Source of the DNA: Nectonema munidae
Taxonomy: Eukaryota > Nematomorpha > Nectonematoida > Nectonematidae
DNA length: 64,000 nt
Assembly (NCBI GenBank): GCA_030549495.1
Contig: JAUIRK010000953.1
Coordinates: 710,001-774,000 of the forward strand
Reading direction: 5' to 3'
Under the pieces are notes generated by a model. It saw nothing but the letters and a program-made list of their open reading frames with translations, searched no databases and was not told where the DNA came from. Of this stretch, positions 37,101-47,699 are shown one piece after another (the first letter of the stretch is position 1; each line of letters starts with the position of its first letter). Made by a program: the position numbers and the translations under genes.

Positions 37101-40100
37101 ACAATTTTACATTGACTATTTTTTGTCACAAAATGTAAAAATGCAGCCTTGCTCAGTCTTAACTGTAGAGGACATGATAATATATAATCTCAAAGTTCCA
37201 AACCACTTACTGAAGTCCTTCAAATGTAAACATCCCCATTTGCTTGCATAAATGTATCGATCTATTTAAATTTAATTTTACTTATTTCAAGGTGAATATC
37301 AAAACCGATCATAAAATAGATTATGAAATCATTAATAAAGATTCAAAAAGCAACGTTTTTGACGTCAATGTATCAGCCAATTATATGTCAATATTCGGCA
37401 CAGTGGTGAAGTCAATCAAACTACAACAAAATTCAATTAATCTCCCTTCACTAGGAAGTAAATGAATAAATATCGCTATACTCTTTTTAAATGTACACTG
37501 TTTTATAGTTTTAGTGCGACTTACTTTTTTTTGTTAAACTTTTTAGTAATTAAACGCGATAGAACAATGTTGTGAAAGAGCTTTGGATGGACGACCCGGT
37601 TACCGCTAAGCGAACTTCATTCGGGCTCAGTTATCATTCATTTACGATACTTTTGAGGAGATTGAATTTTTAGAATCTAATCAAAGAATCATGGTCATGC
37701 ATTAAACTTCCTTGAATCATTCGAATAAATAAGATTACATTTGTTTCCTATTAAAAAAAGTATATGGATTGATTTGTTCCCGAAACCTGCTTGGAAAATT
37801 TACCTGTAAAACGGAGTAATGGAAATTGAACAAGCAGAGAAACCCTATTATTATTTAAGATTTTCAGTTTATTTAATCCTTTCAGACCTAGTGGGACTAC
37901 TGTGTTCCTTATAAAATAAAAAATTGCCTGCTCTAATTTATATAAGGATTTCAACAGCCTGAAATCGTTATTTAAATGCCCATTTTTTGAATAAGAAAGA
38001 CACACTTATTAGCGCTATTTCATTTTTCTTCTTCTTGTTTAATTAATAACTATACAATAAAAAGCGGTCTTTAGATCCGTATACCAATGGACACCCAACG
38101 CAACGTAAACTTAAAATTTCTATGTATTTTAAGAAAAGAGATTTTCACTCTACATCAAGAGAGCAATGACAACGGACCTCCTTTTTCGCGCCAAAACAAT
38201 TCAAATTTTGGTCTTTGCGAAATTGAAATCTCCACAAGATGATGCTGTTTTCCTCGACACAAAGCCCCTTCTAATATATAGCGTGTGAGGAAGCTGCTTC
38301 GCGATAATCTATGGAACATATTGCCCATATGGTGTAGATTTTTTTAATCAGGAAACTTCTATAATATTTTGGTAAAATTTTTGAATAAAAAGAAATACCA
38401 ATCAACTGCTTTTTCGACGTTGTTCACGAGTCATTGTGAATAAGTCGATTTGGCAAGAAGGATTTCGTGGAAATGATCAAGGCGATTAGTGCAGGGGCAA
38501 TGTTTATATCATTGTGTTTGAATGCACACAGTTAGAAGTTACGTGTTTTTCAGAGAAATATTGTAACAAAAGCAGACGTGTTTCCTTTCTTTTTACCATA
38601 TTATTCAAAAATAGAATATTCTGTATATGTGTCAAGTGAAATGCTATTCTATAAAAAATGTAATCTTTTTTTTAGACATAAGAAATATATCATACCTTCG
38701 ATTAAGCTTAACAATAATGTATGCCTCCTTCCTTTTATGGCATATATCCAGCGCCATTTTTTATGGAAGTAAAAATTAATTAAAAATGGCAATTATGAAA
38801 GGAAAAATAGTGTTCTTATGTTTTTTATGATATCGATCATTTTTATTAAATAAGTATACAAATTAAAAAATTTATTGAACAGAATTAAAATAAAATAATT
38901 AACATAATGAGAACGTTTTTGGCAAAAATTGTCTGTCACATTGATAAGAATTTTTTTAGTATAGAAAAAGATCGTTCTATACAGCAGCTGTTCTACTTGA
39001 CAGTTTTGTATTTCTACGAATTGCCTGGGTAATAATTTATCGCTAATTGAGTTCATTATTTTTGGAAGACCAGTGTGAACCAAGCGGTTTTCAATATACG
39101 ATTTAAGATTACACACGTCTCTACCAAGTCTTAAACCTTAGCAAATTTTGAAAATGTTGCCAACTATTTGCTAAAGTGTATGATGAATTTTGCATTTTTT
39201 GATCAATCTTATGAGAGGTTCATAATCTCATTTCATAGCTATAAGATCATAACTAAATATAGATCTTGAAACGCTTTGCAAGAATTTCCTTGCTTATTAT
39301 AAGGATTCCATTGCTATGTTCTATAATTTTTCATACATCACTAAAGTTTTCAGAATAATAAAGAGCACCTTTTAAACCAAGAAGACCATCCATTACAAGT
39401 CCTCCTGGAGGAGACGCAAATTTAGCAAACAGAGCGTTTCTTTGTTGTTTTTTCAGAACAAAAGAAGACTATAAAGTTATGTTAATTAATAGAATTTTTG
39501 AAAAAACAACTAGAAATCACTTTTTATGTAAGTTTTGAGTAAGAAGACGCGCCAAAACTTGATAAAATTAGATATAAAAATTTATAGCTTTTATTATGAA
39601 ATATTATACCATGCAAATTTGATAAAGAAAAATAAAAAATGACATTTATATCAAAGTTATTAATGAAAGCATTTTATGGCAATTTGAGTAAGAATTGGCA
39701 ATGATGGTATTTTATGGCAAAAAATGTCCCTGTTCATAAAACATTTGAATACACAAAACTCATGTGAATTTTTATTTTTTGAAAATATCAAACACCAAAT
39801 GAGGGATAAAAAAATTGTTCTCTGTCAAATGAAATTACTTAAAAATTATAATGACCACTGAGATGCTTCGAACATTCAATCTTTTTTTAATTAAAATATG
39901 ATGTTTTTTTATTAATAAATAAAATAAATTTTTTAAAGCTTATTTATTTTACTTTAAAAATAGGTTCAGTTTTTTTTTTAAATTTTAAATTATTGACTAA
40001 TGACTTCCATTATAATTAAATTCTAAAAGTGAAAATTTAAGCACCATTTTTTGACAAAACGTCTAGATTTAAATGAGTTTTGGTTTTGCATATGACATCA

Positions 40101-40341
40101 TTATAGAAAGCAGCATTTCTTGTGGTGAACAAAGTTTTAGGCTAAGCTATTTTTTTTAAAAAAATCAGGATTTTTGGATATTGATTTTTGTTTGAGCTAG
40201 GCCAAATATTTTCCCCTAAAATAAAACACTCAACTATTCAAGGTTATCATTTTGAACGAGTTACAGTAGAAGTTGATGAAAGCAAGTTTTTATGTTTGAA
40301 GTATTTGAAAGAAATGCTTTTAGTAAAAGTTGAAGTTATGA
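19058..40341 (+). CDS. Transglutaminase (protein-glutamine gamma-glutamyltransferase), C-terminus incomplete
   Basis: Ca-dependent enzyme that crosslinks protein Gln to Lys, as in clotting and cuticle or tissue repair. Exons: 19058-19191 (tentative), 20664-20844, 22392-22634, 26885-27027, 27670-27777, 27843-28017, 28495-28630, 32096-32202, 33404-33569, 34448-34545, 34933-35087, 37292-37457, 40201-40341. All are GT-AG with matching phases, about 651 codons. N-domain: [35 protein letters not shown]. Core: [20 protein letters not shown] (Cys about 319), [11 protein letters not shown] (His about 377), [11 protein letters not shown] (Asp about 401). Cys-His spacing is 58, as in human TGM2; His-Asp is 24 against 23. 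The Trp of GRWDG sits where TGM2 has its transition-state Trp. YNAWNP has Asn where many family members have Cys. First barrel: [23 protein letters not shown]. The second C-terminal barrel was not found. Confidence 0.9.
19236..19363. mobile_element. TA-flanked AT-rich MITE, copy 2
   Basis: Same family as 4081-4227: shared TTTTTACTCCTAAATTATC-like left arm and GACAATTCAGAAGTAAAAAA right arm. It lies 45 bp inside the first recognised transglutaminase intron. Confidence 0.55.
20210..20520 (-). pseudogene. CR1/L2-like LINE 3' fragment
   Basis: Minus strand reads [20 protein letters not shown], then [13 protein letters not shown] and a stop, the family's C-terminal motif (FF..R....WN.LP). Upstream pieces ([10 protein letters not shown]) suggest about 300 bp of the ORF 3' end. 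It stops about 150 bp before the transglutaminase exon at 20664. Confidence 0.6.
21925..22032 (-). repeat. tRNA-derived SINE (family B), copy 2
   Basis: Near-copy of 3834-3947: GGCACGATTGCGCTGCTTGT, CTTGATTCCGGTTCAAAGCC and GTATCTAACCAACC are shared with small differences. It lies in the transglutaminase intron before the 22392 exon. Confidence 0.55.
23300..24670 (-). pseudogene. piggyBac-family transposase remnant
   Basis: In coding (minus) order: [20 protein letters not shown] (24300s); [20 protein letters not shown], then [12 protein letters not shown] (24074-23900), matching the family's SIDEMMV.F.GR....Y...KP...G.K.W.L; FDYR-type [19 protein letters not shown] (23700s), matching FD......V.WKDNR; then [14 protein letters not shown] near 23440. 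Several frames and stops; the catalytic domain is incomplete. No terminal repeats identified. It lies in the large transglutaminase intron 22635-26884. Confidence 0.75.
25154..25591. repeat. Inverted-repeat element made of GGGGTGTTTTGG words
   Basis: Left end GTTAGACTAAAAACCCC and right end GGGGTGTTTAGTCTGAC are inverted repeats. The 438-bp body is degenerate tandem copies of units containing GTAGTGCTTTAGAA and TTTGGGGTGTTTTG, with GTCTAACCC recurring inside. No target duplication was seen. Non-coding; lies in a transglutaminase intron. Confidence 0.5.
26008..26406. mobile_element. hAT MITE with 8-bp target duplication
   Basis: Starts CAGTGATTCTTAACCTGG and ends AGGTTAAGAACCCCTC (inverted, three mismatches over 15). 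The flanking ATCTAGGG at 26000-26007 and 26407-26414 is a perfect 8-bp duplication. The CAG.G.TTCTTAACCTGGGGTCC end is a classic hAT/Charlie-like form. 399 bp, non-coding, about 480 bp upstream of a transglutaminase exon. Confidence 0.85.
29515..29598 (-). repeat. tRNA-derived SINE (family A), copy 3
   Basis: Minus strand shows GATGGCTTAGTTGTAGGAGC (A-box region) and GGCTTCGATTC (B box), as in the 1743 copy. Lies in the transglutaminase intron between 28630 and 32096. Confidence 0.5.
29600..31165. other. Transglutaminase intron, nothing recognised
   Basis: AT-rich sequence between a SINE and a foldback arm. An open frame of 104 codons at 29194-29508, just before it, matches no family known to me and is not in phase with the neighbouring exons. 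Confidence 0.35.
31172..31252. repeat. Single arm of a GGT...ACC foldback element
   Basis: Reads as repeated words (GTAACGAACTGTC, TAGCGAAGTGTCC, TAATGAAATGTCC) and ends CGGTCCGGACACC. The reverse complement begins GGTGTCCGGACCGTTCG, close to the terminus GGTCTTCGGACATTTC of the element at 60936. The partner arm was not found. Confidence 0.4.
32713..33185. mobile_element. hAT-like MITE
   Basis: Starts CAGTAACGTAGCCAG and ends GCTCGCTACTTGACTG (inverted, imperfect), with GGGGCC-rich subterminal parts. Flanks TATGTATA and TGTACATA are only roughly alike, so the duplication is uncertain. Lies in a transglutaminase intron. A related scrap with 17 consecutive C follows at 33255-33307. Confidence 0.5.
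33596..33888. mobile_element. Possible GGT...ACC foldback element inside a transglutaminase intron
   Basis: Left GACTGGACATTTGGCTGAATG and right CATTCGGCCAAATGTCC are inverted. The right end reads GGTACCCGCACATTTGACC on the minus strand, like the GGT termini at 60936. The left edge and target duplication are degraded. It starts 26 bp after a transglutaminase exon (33404-33569). Confidence 0.45.
35640..36560. other. G-poor, C-rich stretch of unknown nature
   Basis: About 900 bp in the intron between transglutaminase exons 35087 and 37292 in which the + strand is rich in C and A/T but poor in G, unlike its surroundings. I found no protein match on either strand; probably an old unidentified repeat. 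Confidence 0.3.
37458..40200. other. Transglutaminase intron, nothing recognised
   Basis: 2.7 kb, AT-rich. Entry and exit phases of the flanking exons agree (phase 1). No transposon ends or coding matches seen. Confidence 0.4.
40201..40341 (+). CDS. Last recognised transglutaminase exon (first C-terminal barrel)
   Basis: Acceptor GAGCTAG, entry phase 1 as the previous exon needs. Encodes [20 protein letters not shown] and [18 protein letters not shown], which fits the family's V.V...EYL..L......I...A.V pattern. The donor is uncertain: A|GTGAAA at 40341, or the frame reads on as SETTLPQIY to a stop at 40370 with AATAAA near 40827. If it stops there the protein lacks the final barrel (about 100 residues). 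Confidence 0.6.
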
Positions 40342-40977
40342 GTGAAACAACTCTTCCACAAATTTACTGAGCTGAAATTTACAGAGGTGGAATTTATGGG
40401 CCACGCAATTTTAAAGCACACTTGCCAACATAAGAAAGAAAAACCAGATCAAACACACAAATATAAACACTTGCACAGCTTAGAGCCAACAAAGCACATA
40501 CACCACACTGCAACCAGCATCTGCAACCAGCACATACACAACACATATAATCTATTCAAGTGTACACTTATACACACAACATTAGAACCCATTGAATGTG
40601 GTAAACCTACTAGCAACATTGGGAAAGAACTTGGATCTAAAAACTATAAGCCATATGTAGAAATGGACACCTGAAACCAGCTGTATCTCACAGTGGCTTT
40701 TATGTAGATTCGCTGGATTTGCGCTTTTTAGCGCTGTTGCAGCAAAAGCGTATCAAAAGTTCTACTTTCAGTGTAACTCACTCTCTTGTTTGCAAAGGAA
40801 ATACTCAATCAGTCTCAAATAAAAAGTACTGTTATTTAATTGACGTATTATGCTAATAATGAGAGAGCGTGATCTGGGCGCCAACAACAACAACAACAAC
40901 ACAAATACTTTTTGTATCATATTAACGATATTATATTTACTATAAAAGTAAGAAAAATCAAATATAGAAAAGATTTG

Positions 40978-41106
40978 TCGGCAGATGCCGTAATAGTGAT
41001 AGCGTAGGGTCTCCTCGATTTAGTTGGTTCGCTCGTGACTATTCTTACCCTCTGTCCAGCTAAGGAAAAATATCTTCCTTTGGGTGCGATACCGCCAGCT
41101 AAAAAA
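40978..41106 (+). repeat. tRNA-derived SINE (family A), copy 4
   Basis: Shares CTTACCCTCTGTCCAGCTAA and TGGGTGCGATACCGCCAGCT with the tails of copies at 1743 and 17210. The head has AGCGTAGGGTCTC and TTGGTTCGCTCGTGAC. Confidence 0.5.
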
Positions 41107-41559
41107 GACTCTTTCTCAAATTTGGCATGAATCATAAAAAATAAAATTTATTATCAATTATGAACAATTTTGTATTTCACTTGTATAAGTTGTTCGCAAG
41201 TTAAAGATACTTTATAGATTCTTGTGATAGTTAGAAGAAAGAAATAAAAATAAATAATTTTTCTCTTACTCTTGAGTAATGATGTTTGGCTTATCCATGT
41301 TAGAAGAATATTCTTATGAAGTTATAAACCAAAATAATAAATTATCAATATTTCACTATTGAAAGTTATTTTTCTTTTTCAGTTGAAAAATGTGATCTTT
41401 GGTTATCTGTGTTAGAATAATATTCATATAAAGTTTGTTCCAAAATTCAATTTGACTGAATTACTAAACATAATTTAGTTGTTTCTGATAAAGTTAAGAC
41501 TAATGCGTATTTTCACTCTTCTTTTTATTCAAAAGATGTTTTAAAGTTTATTTTTAAAT

Positions 41560-44500
41560 GATATTTTGTGTTAATAATTTTGACTTTCAAATTTAAATCT
41601 TTATAATATTTCTTTTTCCTTTTTAACTCTGTTAACTTCTCACCCATCCATATATACTTTGTCTGCAGGAAGTTTGTCTGAAAGATGAATCTTCAAAGTT
41701 TTACAATGTTTCTGGTTATAATTTTATTTTTGTTCCCTCTAGAATTAGTTCTAATGCAGGTTATCGCTTTTATATCAATAAAGATATGCAGTAAAATATT
41801 TGTTCTATTGATAATGATGGCATTTATTTCGAAATTTTTTCAATTTGTGTCTCACTTATTGCAACTAAATTTTTATATATCAATAATATATAACGTAACC
41901 ATCTTTGCTTTCAGATGAAATAGAGACCTTGATAATTTTACTATCTTTTGATAATCATTACTATACAAATCAGACTGGAATATCAATTCATGCTTTTTCT
42001 CTTACACTTTAATTTTGATCTCTTTAGGCTTGCGGAGTGTACACATGTCCACACGTTTTTCAATACTTTTTCATCTCATAATTTTGGACCCTTAATTAAA
42101 AAAACAACTAGTCGGTCCCGCTACTGAAACTCTCTTGGATAATTATTTTTATTTCAAATTCCTTAATCAATTCTGTTGATTTCAATTTAGTTTATAGCAT
42201 TTCAGATCATCTTCTTTATATTGGCTACACGGATTGTTTCTCCACTTGTTAAACGGAATTAAACTTTATATTATACGAATTTAGTAAAATCGTGGGTTAA
42301 TGCTGAAGTACTGAATTTAATTAAGCCAAAAAATAAAATTAAAAAAAAATGAAGAAATCCTATTCTGAACATTCCAAATTTATAATTCACCAAGAAACAA
42401 AATCAAATACACATGTAAAGATCTTAAAAAAGGTTTGTACAAAGCATGTTGCCTAGTCAAAAAGATTCTAAATTTATGGCTTGCAATTAAAAAAAACTCT
42501 ATCCTTTGTCATCCATCTAATGTTCGCTTTTATTAACACCAATATTATCGATGATACTAAAATTTTCATACTCAGATAAACTTAGCAGTAACCAACCAGA
42601 TAGAACACTTGATAACGAAAATCTTCTGAACTCAGTGAACTCTTCTTTTGAGTATGAACATTTTTCTCGAAATGATGTAATATTGTCAGTATGCTTATAA
42701 AAGCTGTTATTAATACTCTGATTGATTATTATTTGACTTTAGATTATAGTAATTGTATTAAGCACTCTGTTTTTCCCTATGAAGAAGAAGAAGAAGAAGT
42801 TTATTTCAAAAAGAAACATGTACGCGCGTGATTTTCTAGATAGATAGATTTGACATGTTGTATAAAAAATTGGATTAGTTTGCTGCAGTTTGATGTTAAA
42901 AAGGCCATATGACCGCTAAAATGATCATTCAAGTGAGAAATTAACTTGAAATACAAGTTAATTACAAATCAGTTAAAAGATATCAAAAATATAATAAAAA
43001 AAATTTAAAAAAAAACAGTATTATAATTCATAGACTACATAGATAACATGATGTACAACAATTTGGTAAGTAGGAGCAGATAAAATGTTCAATTATATTT
43101 TCGAGACAGTAGGAATACGATTATATCAATACTTCGAGAATTACTTATCAATGTGTGTTTATATCAATTACTTTGATATCTATACGGAGTCCTCAAACCT
43201 TTTATTTTTATGATAGGGAATGTCTATTTGAAGTGAACAACTTAGAGAATAATTGCATATTTGAGAATAGAAAGTGAATTTGATTGTCCAATTGTCGAAC
43301 ACCGGAGGTGGGTAGTTGTTGGAATAACTCCATAAGTATATCACCATTTGTAAATGATAGATATCACTAAATTTAAGAAGATTATTGCTTCGAAAAAAGA
43401 TGAAGTATGAGTTGACGTTTTTTTTTGTTGAAGACAATAGGCTGTAGTATAAATGTGGAAGGAATAAACTTTTGTATATTATGAGTTTGATTTCTGTCGT
43501 GAAAATATTTGGTGATAATTTTAAGAAAGAAATGTTATGATTCAGTCTTAGTGAAGGGTGGGTAATGTGATTATCCAACTTTAGTCTCTTGTTTACAAGA
43601 AACCCAACAAATTGAACGTATTTACCAGCTCAAAATTTGAATTGTTATTGATTGAAAATAAGTGTCTACTTCGTGAAAAAAATAATTCCTTTGAATTTTG
43701 ACTTGTTGATACTTAATCCGTTCAAACAACACGAATATTCTGAGGACATCATACACATATCGATATATTGATTATAATTTGAAAAATTTTGCAAGAGTAA
43801 AGCGATTAAGTCGCAATATCAAGGTTAAAGTATGTCATAAATTAAATCATTGACGGTAGAATTTGAACGATGTCCATCATTTATTAGGAAAAAATAAGTC
43901 CTAATATAGAACCTTGTAATACACGAGCTTCAAGTTTAGACTCGTTAGGGATTGCATCATGTATTGAAACTCTCTGTTTTCGTTCAGAAAAATATGATTC
44001 TACAAATTTGAGTTTATAAATCAATATTGAGTGTGAAATAGCATCAAATGCTTTCGACAAGTCAATGAATATAGAAAGAATATTCATTTGAGTCTAATGA
44101 GGAATGAATTAGTTGAGTAAAATAGATGTCAAATGTTGTGCAGAATGTGCTTTTCTAAATCCAGATTCATTTTCAATTTGAATTATGATTTCAAACTGAA
44201 TGTTATGCATCCAATTTTTAAAAACGGTGATAGAAAAAATATTTCTAGTCATAGGCCCATTTCTATAATTCCTGTATACTTTCAAAAAATTTCGAAAAAT
44301 TGCTTCTTAACCAGCTACACCCTTATTTTCTTCGCAATAACCCGTTTTTATCAATTTCAATTTGGCTTCAGGAAGGCTTTTAACACACACACAATCTTTA
44401 CTTATTTTGCTTTTTAGATGACATAATCAAAACTCTTGAATCTAAAAAGGATACTCTCTCTTTGTATATAGCGTTTCCAAGGCATTTGACAAAGTTTCTC

Positions 44501-45290
44501 ATTCTATTTTGTTGAAAGACATAGCACACTATGGAGTTCAGAAAAATCGCTATCTTTTATATTTGGTGGATTCGTCTTCCAAAAGTTGTACTAAATAATT
44601 TTAAATCTAATACAAACAGAGTGAATATGGGGGTATCTCAAGGATCAATTTTAGATCGCTTACTTCAAATTTTTTGTTTTGCTGATGATGTGACTGTAAA
44701 ATATCCCATTTTCATTGAAAAGCACGTCTACAAATATAAGCTTCTTCAATTCTGAGATTGGAATACTTTTGGTGTAGAAAATACAACGAAGTCAAAAGCT
44801 CTGGTTTTTGGAACTTTAATTTTCGGATCGTTGAGTCTTTCAAGCTGTTGTTAACAATAAACTGAACTGCAACCCTCATCTTTCATATGCAAACACTATT
44901 ATTTGCAGAAGTATAGGATTAATATAAGTTATAAAATATATTACCTTTAAATATAAAAATATTATTGTATAATTCTTCTTTCCTATACCTCATATCAATT
45001 ATTGTATTGTTATTTTGGGACATCAAAATCAATATGCTAGATATATGCACAATACCAGTTATTTAAGTCATATTATAGTCATTTATTCTTTTTATCTAAT
45101 GTACTAAAGCTAAATGATCTCTACACATATAATAATCTATCATTTTTCACTTTTGAAGTATTGAAAAGATTTCTACCTTATATATTTGATAAATTCCTAT
45201 CATTTAACTACAACAATTTCAATGATGATTTACGTGATAAATTGAAATCTACTATAATCTTTTATCGTAATGAATTATTATTGAAACTAG
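41560..45290 (+). pseudogene. CR1/Jockey-like LINE, interrupted by another LINE
   Basis: Endonuclease part: LCLQEVCLKDESSKFYNVSG, YNFIFVPSRISSNAGY (41670-41810). Linker: SSFEYEHFSRNDVILSV. Reverse transcriptase from 44187: DFKLNVMHPIFKNGD, HRPISIIPVY, QFQFGFRKAFNTHT, MGVSQGSILDRLLQ, FCFADDVTV (FADD in place of YADD). C-terminus: IFDKFLSFNYNNFNDDLRDK near 45220. It is a sister copy of the minus-strand LINE at 50480-53580, with aligned order and wording. Positions 42777-44186 are a separate minus-strand LINE inserted into it. Many stops and frameshifts; inactive. Confidence 0.75.
42777..44186 (-). pseudogene. 5'-truncated LINE inserted into the 41.6-45.3 kb LINE
   Basis: Minus strand from 44187: ESGFRKAHSAQHLTSILLN (start of the RT fingers), then MNILSIFIDLSKAFDAISHS, VLQGSILGLIFS, and IYKSLFLPHLYYSLLS (43480). 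It ends in AATAAAC and a (TTC)6 tail (42782-42800 on + as GAA repeats), as expected for a LINE 3' end. The flanking + LINE resumes in register (HSVFP | DFKLNVMHP), which fixes the insertion site. The 5' truncation is typical of target-primed insertion. Confidence 0.7.
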
Positions 45291-45539
45291 GATAAGCATG
45301 TTTTTCTCTCGCCTCGCTCGAGACGTACGATTCTAGGTCCCAAAAATCTAGGTCCACTTAAAGATCATTGGTAAAATTCTAGGTCCAGTTAAGATCCAGT
45401 TAAAGAAGTTAAAGAGAAGTTAAAGATAAAGTTAAAATAAAAATCAAAAGCTTCTACTGAATGTTTCGCATGTAGATTGTAGATACAAAACGTTAGTGTA
45501 ATTAATGTTAAAGTAACAAATGTTCATATGTAGAGCATT

Positions 45540-46905
45540 TACCACAATTAACTTGATTAAAGACTGTTTTTCCAAGCTTGATAAGAAAAATGCTTCTCTT
45601 CAAAACCATGATACGACAAATATTGGAATATGACAATATAATTACTGGCCCTCACAACAAGTTTGAATTGAGGAAACTTGAGAGAGTTCAAAGAAAGTTC
45701 ACTAAAAAAGTACCTGGTGTCTAAGATATGTCATACACAGACAGAATAAAAGAACTCAATATTCCTTCTATTCTTTATAGAATTAAAAGACAAAAAATGA
45801 TAACTATTTATAATATATTGGAGAAAAATATTGACATACAAAGAAAAGTTTTACCTCCCATGGCATCACGTATTTCTCGATGTAATTCCTTAAAACTTCA
45901 ACTATAGACTCTCATTATGGCACTTTTAGAAAAACTTATTTAACTAAATCTTCAATTAAAGATTGGAACAATCTACCTCAAAATGGTGCCTGGTCAAAAC
46001 GTAAAAAATCCAAAACGTCCGAAAACCGAAACGTCTGAAACCAAAAGGTCCGAAAATTAGATTAACAGTATCTGAAGCCTAAAAAAACATTTTTTAGAGA
46101 ATCAAAATTGTTGAGGAAAAAAACTTAAAAATTGAACACAAAACTTCATTTATTTAAAAAAAAATTCTATTTCTTGTTTTTTAGTTTAAAACTTTACACA
46201 TTTTAGATTTAAATGAAAAATGCACTATAATCAAGCGTGTATTTTTACTGGAATAGATAAAAATTCATTCCAATCTCTTAAAATCCATTCAAATCGTGTA
46301 GTTTTAAAATAAAAGAATTATGGACAAAACTTTTCAATATAATTTAAAAAAGATTTTTTTATATCAAACTTGAAAAATTTAAAATAAAAGTTTCAGACCA
46401 ATACACTCCAGTGATGGAACTACATATTACCAACATGGATGAGTAAAAGCGTGTTGAAATTATGCAAAGCTTTATTCGTTATCATATAGATAAATTCGAC
46501 ATGAAATACTTAAAAACATATGAAATCAAACAAGCATGAAGGATTATACTAAAAAATCCCGTTTTGTGAGGTTATGATTTTTAGACGTTTTTTTTTCGCA
46601 CCTTTTGGTTTTGGACGTTTTGGTTTTCGGACTTTTTGGTTTCGGGCTTTTTAGTTTTCAGACGTTTTGGATTTCGGACGTTTTGACTATGAACCCCTCA
46701 AAATATTATGGATGCACCAAGATTAAATACATTTAAAAATAGATTAGACTTCCCTTGGAGTAATCTCAAGTTTTTACACTTGTGATATTTCGTCTTATGA
46801 AAACTGAAATATCTCATTATTTGAAGTTATTATTTTTAGATGCAATTTTTATAGGTTTGAACAACCTTCTTTTTGCTTAATAAAATATGTTATGTTAAAA
46901 CGTTA
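45540..46905 (+). pseudogene. CR1/L2-like LINE 3' end (second family), carrying a foldback insertion
   Basis: Reads IRQILEYDNIITGPHN, FELRKLERVQRKFTKKVPGV, DMSYTDRIKELNIPSILYRI, then IKDWNNLPQN | IMDAPRLNTFKNRLD across the insertion at 45985-46695. This is the conserved C-terminal tail of the CR1/L2 clades. It ends in a TTATG-type microsatellite near 46885. A related copy is 47700-48312. Confidence 0.75.
45985..46695. mobile_element. Foldback MITE, GGT...ACC ends, 9-bp target duplication
   Basis: 711 bp. Left GGTGCCTGGTCAAAACG; right end, reverse-complemented, GGTTCATAGTCAAAACG. Flanked by CCTCAAAAT on both sides (45976-45984, 46696-46704). Removing the element restores a continuous LINE reading frame, which proves the borders. 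Both arms are built of the repeated word CGTCCGAAAA/ACCGAAACGTCTG and its complement (right arm 46580-46690). No ORF. The 9-bp duplication and G-start suggest a MULE-type parent (inference). Confidence 0.85.
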
Positions 46906-47699
46906 ATGTCCATTTTATCTACTCGTTTTTAGCTTTTTATTACTGTGTAAATATATTATTTATACGTATAACTCAGTTTTTGGTTGTCTTCAATTTTAAT
47001 GTTATTGAAATTTTCTTTATATGTCTTCTATATTTTCATTTTGACGGCTCAATAAATTTATGGTTGACTTATATTTTGAGGCAACTATTTTGTTGCGTCG
47101 TTCATACAAGCAGCTCTTTGCCCTTTTAAATATCCTGCAAAAAACTAAAGAAAGGAAAAATTTTCATTACACATTTAAATGTTAAAAAGTTTTATATACT
47201 TTTTTTTTATCATAATTACAAATAGTGTATATGTTTTTTATATTAAAATTTTTATTAACATTTTTTCTCTCTTTTTTGCAAATAAATCTTTTTCTTCTCT
47301 TCCTATCACTGATCTAAACAAAGTATAATATTGTAAATATAAAACAAAATAAAAAAAATTTAATTAAGCTTAATTTTCAAAGGTTTAAATACTTTTGTTT
47401 AAAAAATGCTCATTAGTCCGCGTTAGTTGATTTGCTATTTCCTAAACCGCAAATATTATCAACAAATTTTTGAGTTGATATTTAACATCAATTATAAAAT
47501 AAATATTTTTGAATAAAAAAATCGAGCCACTGTTCTCTAGCTAAAAATGAAGATTATGCATAACACAAATTGTGATTAGATACAAAAAATCATTAGATCA
47601 CACTTTTACATAGAATTCTCGATACACAATACAAAATGATTTGGATTGATATGATAAGAGAGTGTAAAATTTTGGCATGAAAACACATTTATAAAAGTT

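Noticed and set aside
40384-40900. His/Gln-rich open frame followed by a stretch ending in GGGCGCCAACAACAAC, LTR-like at first sight
   Set aside because: No paired LTR, no primer-binding match I could defend and no recognisable gag or pol motif.
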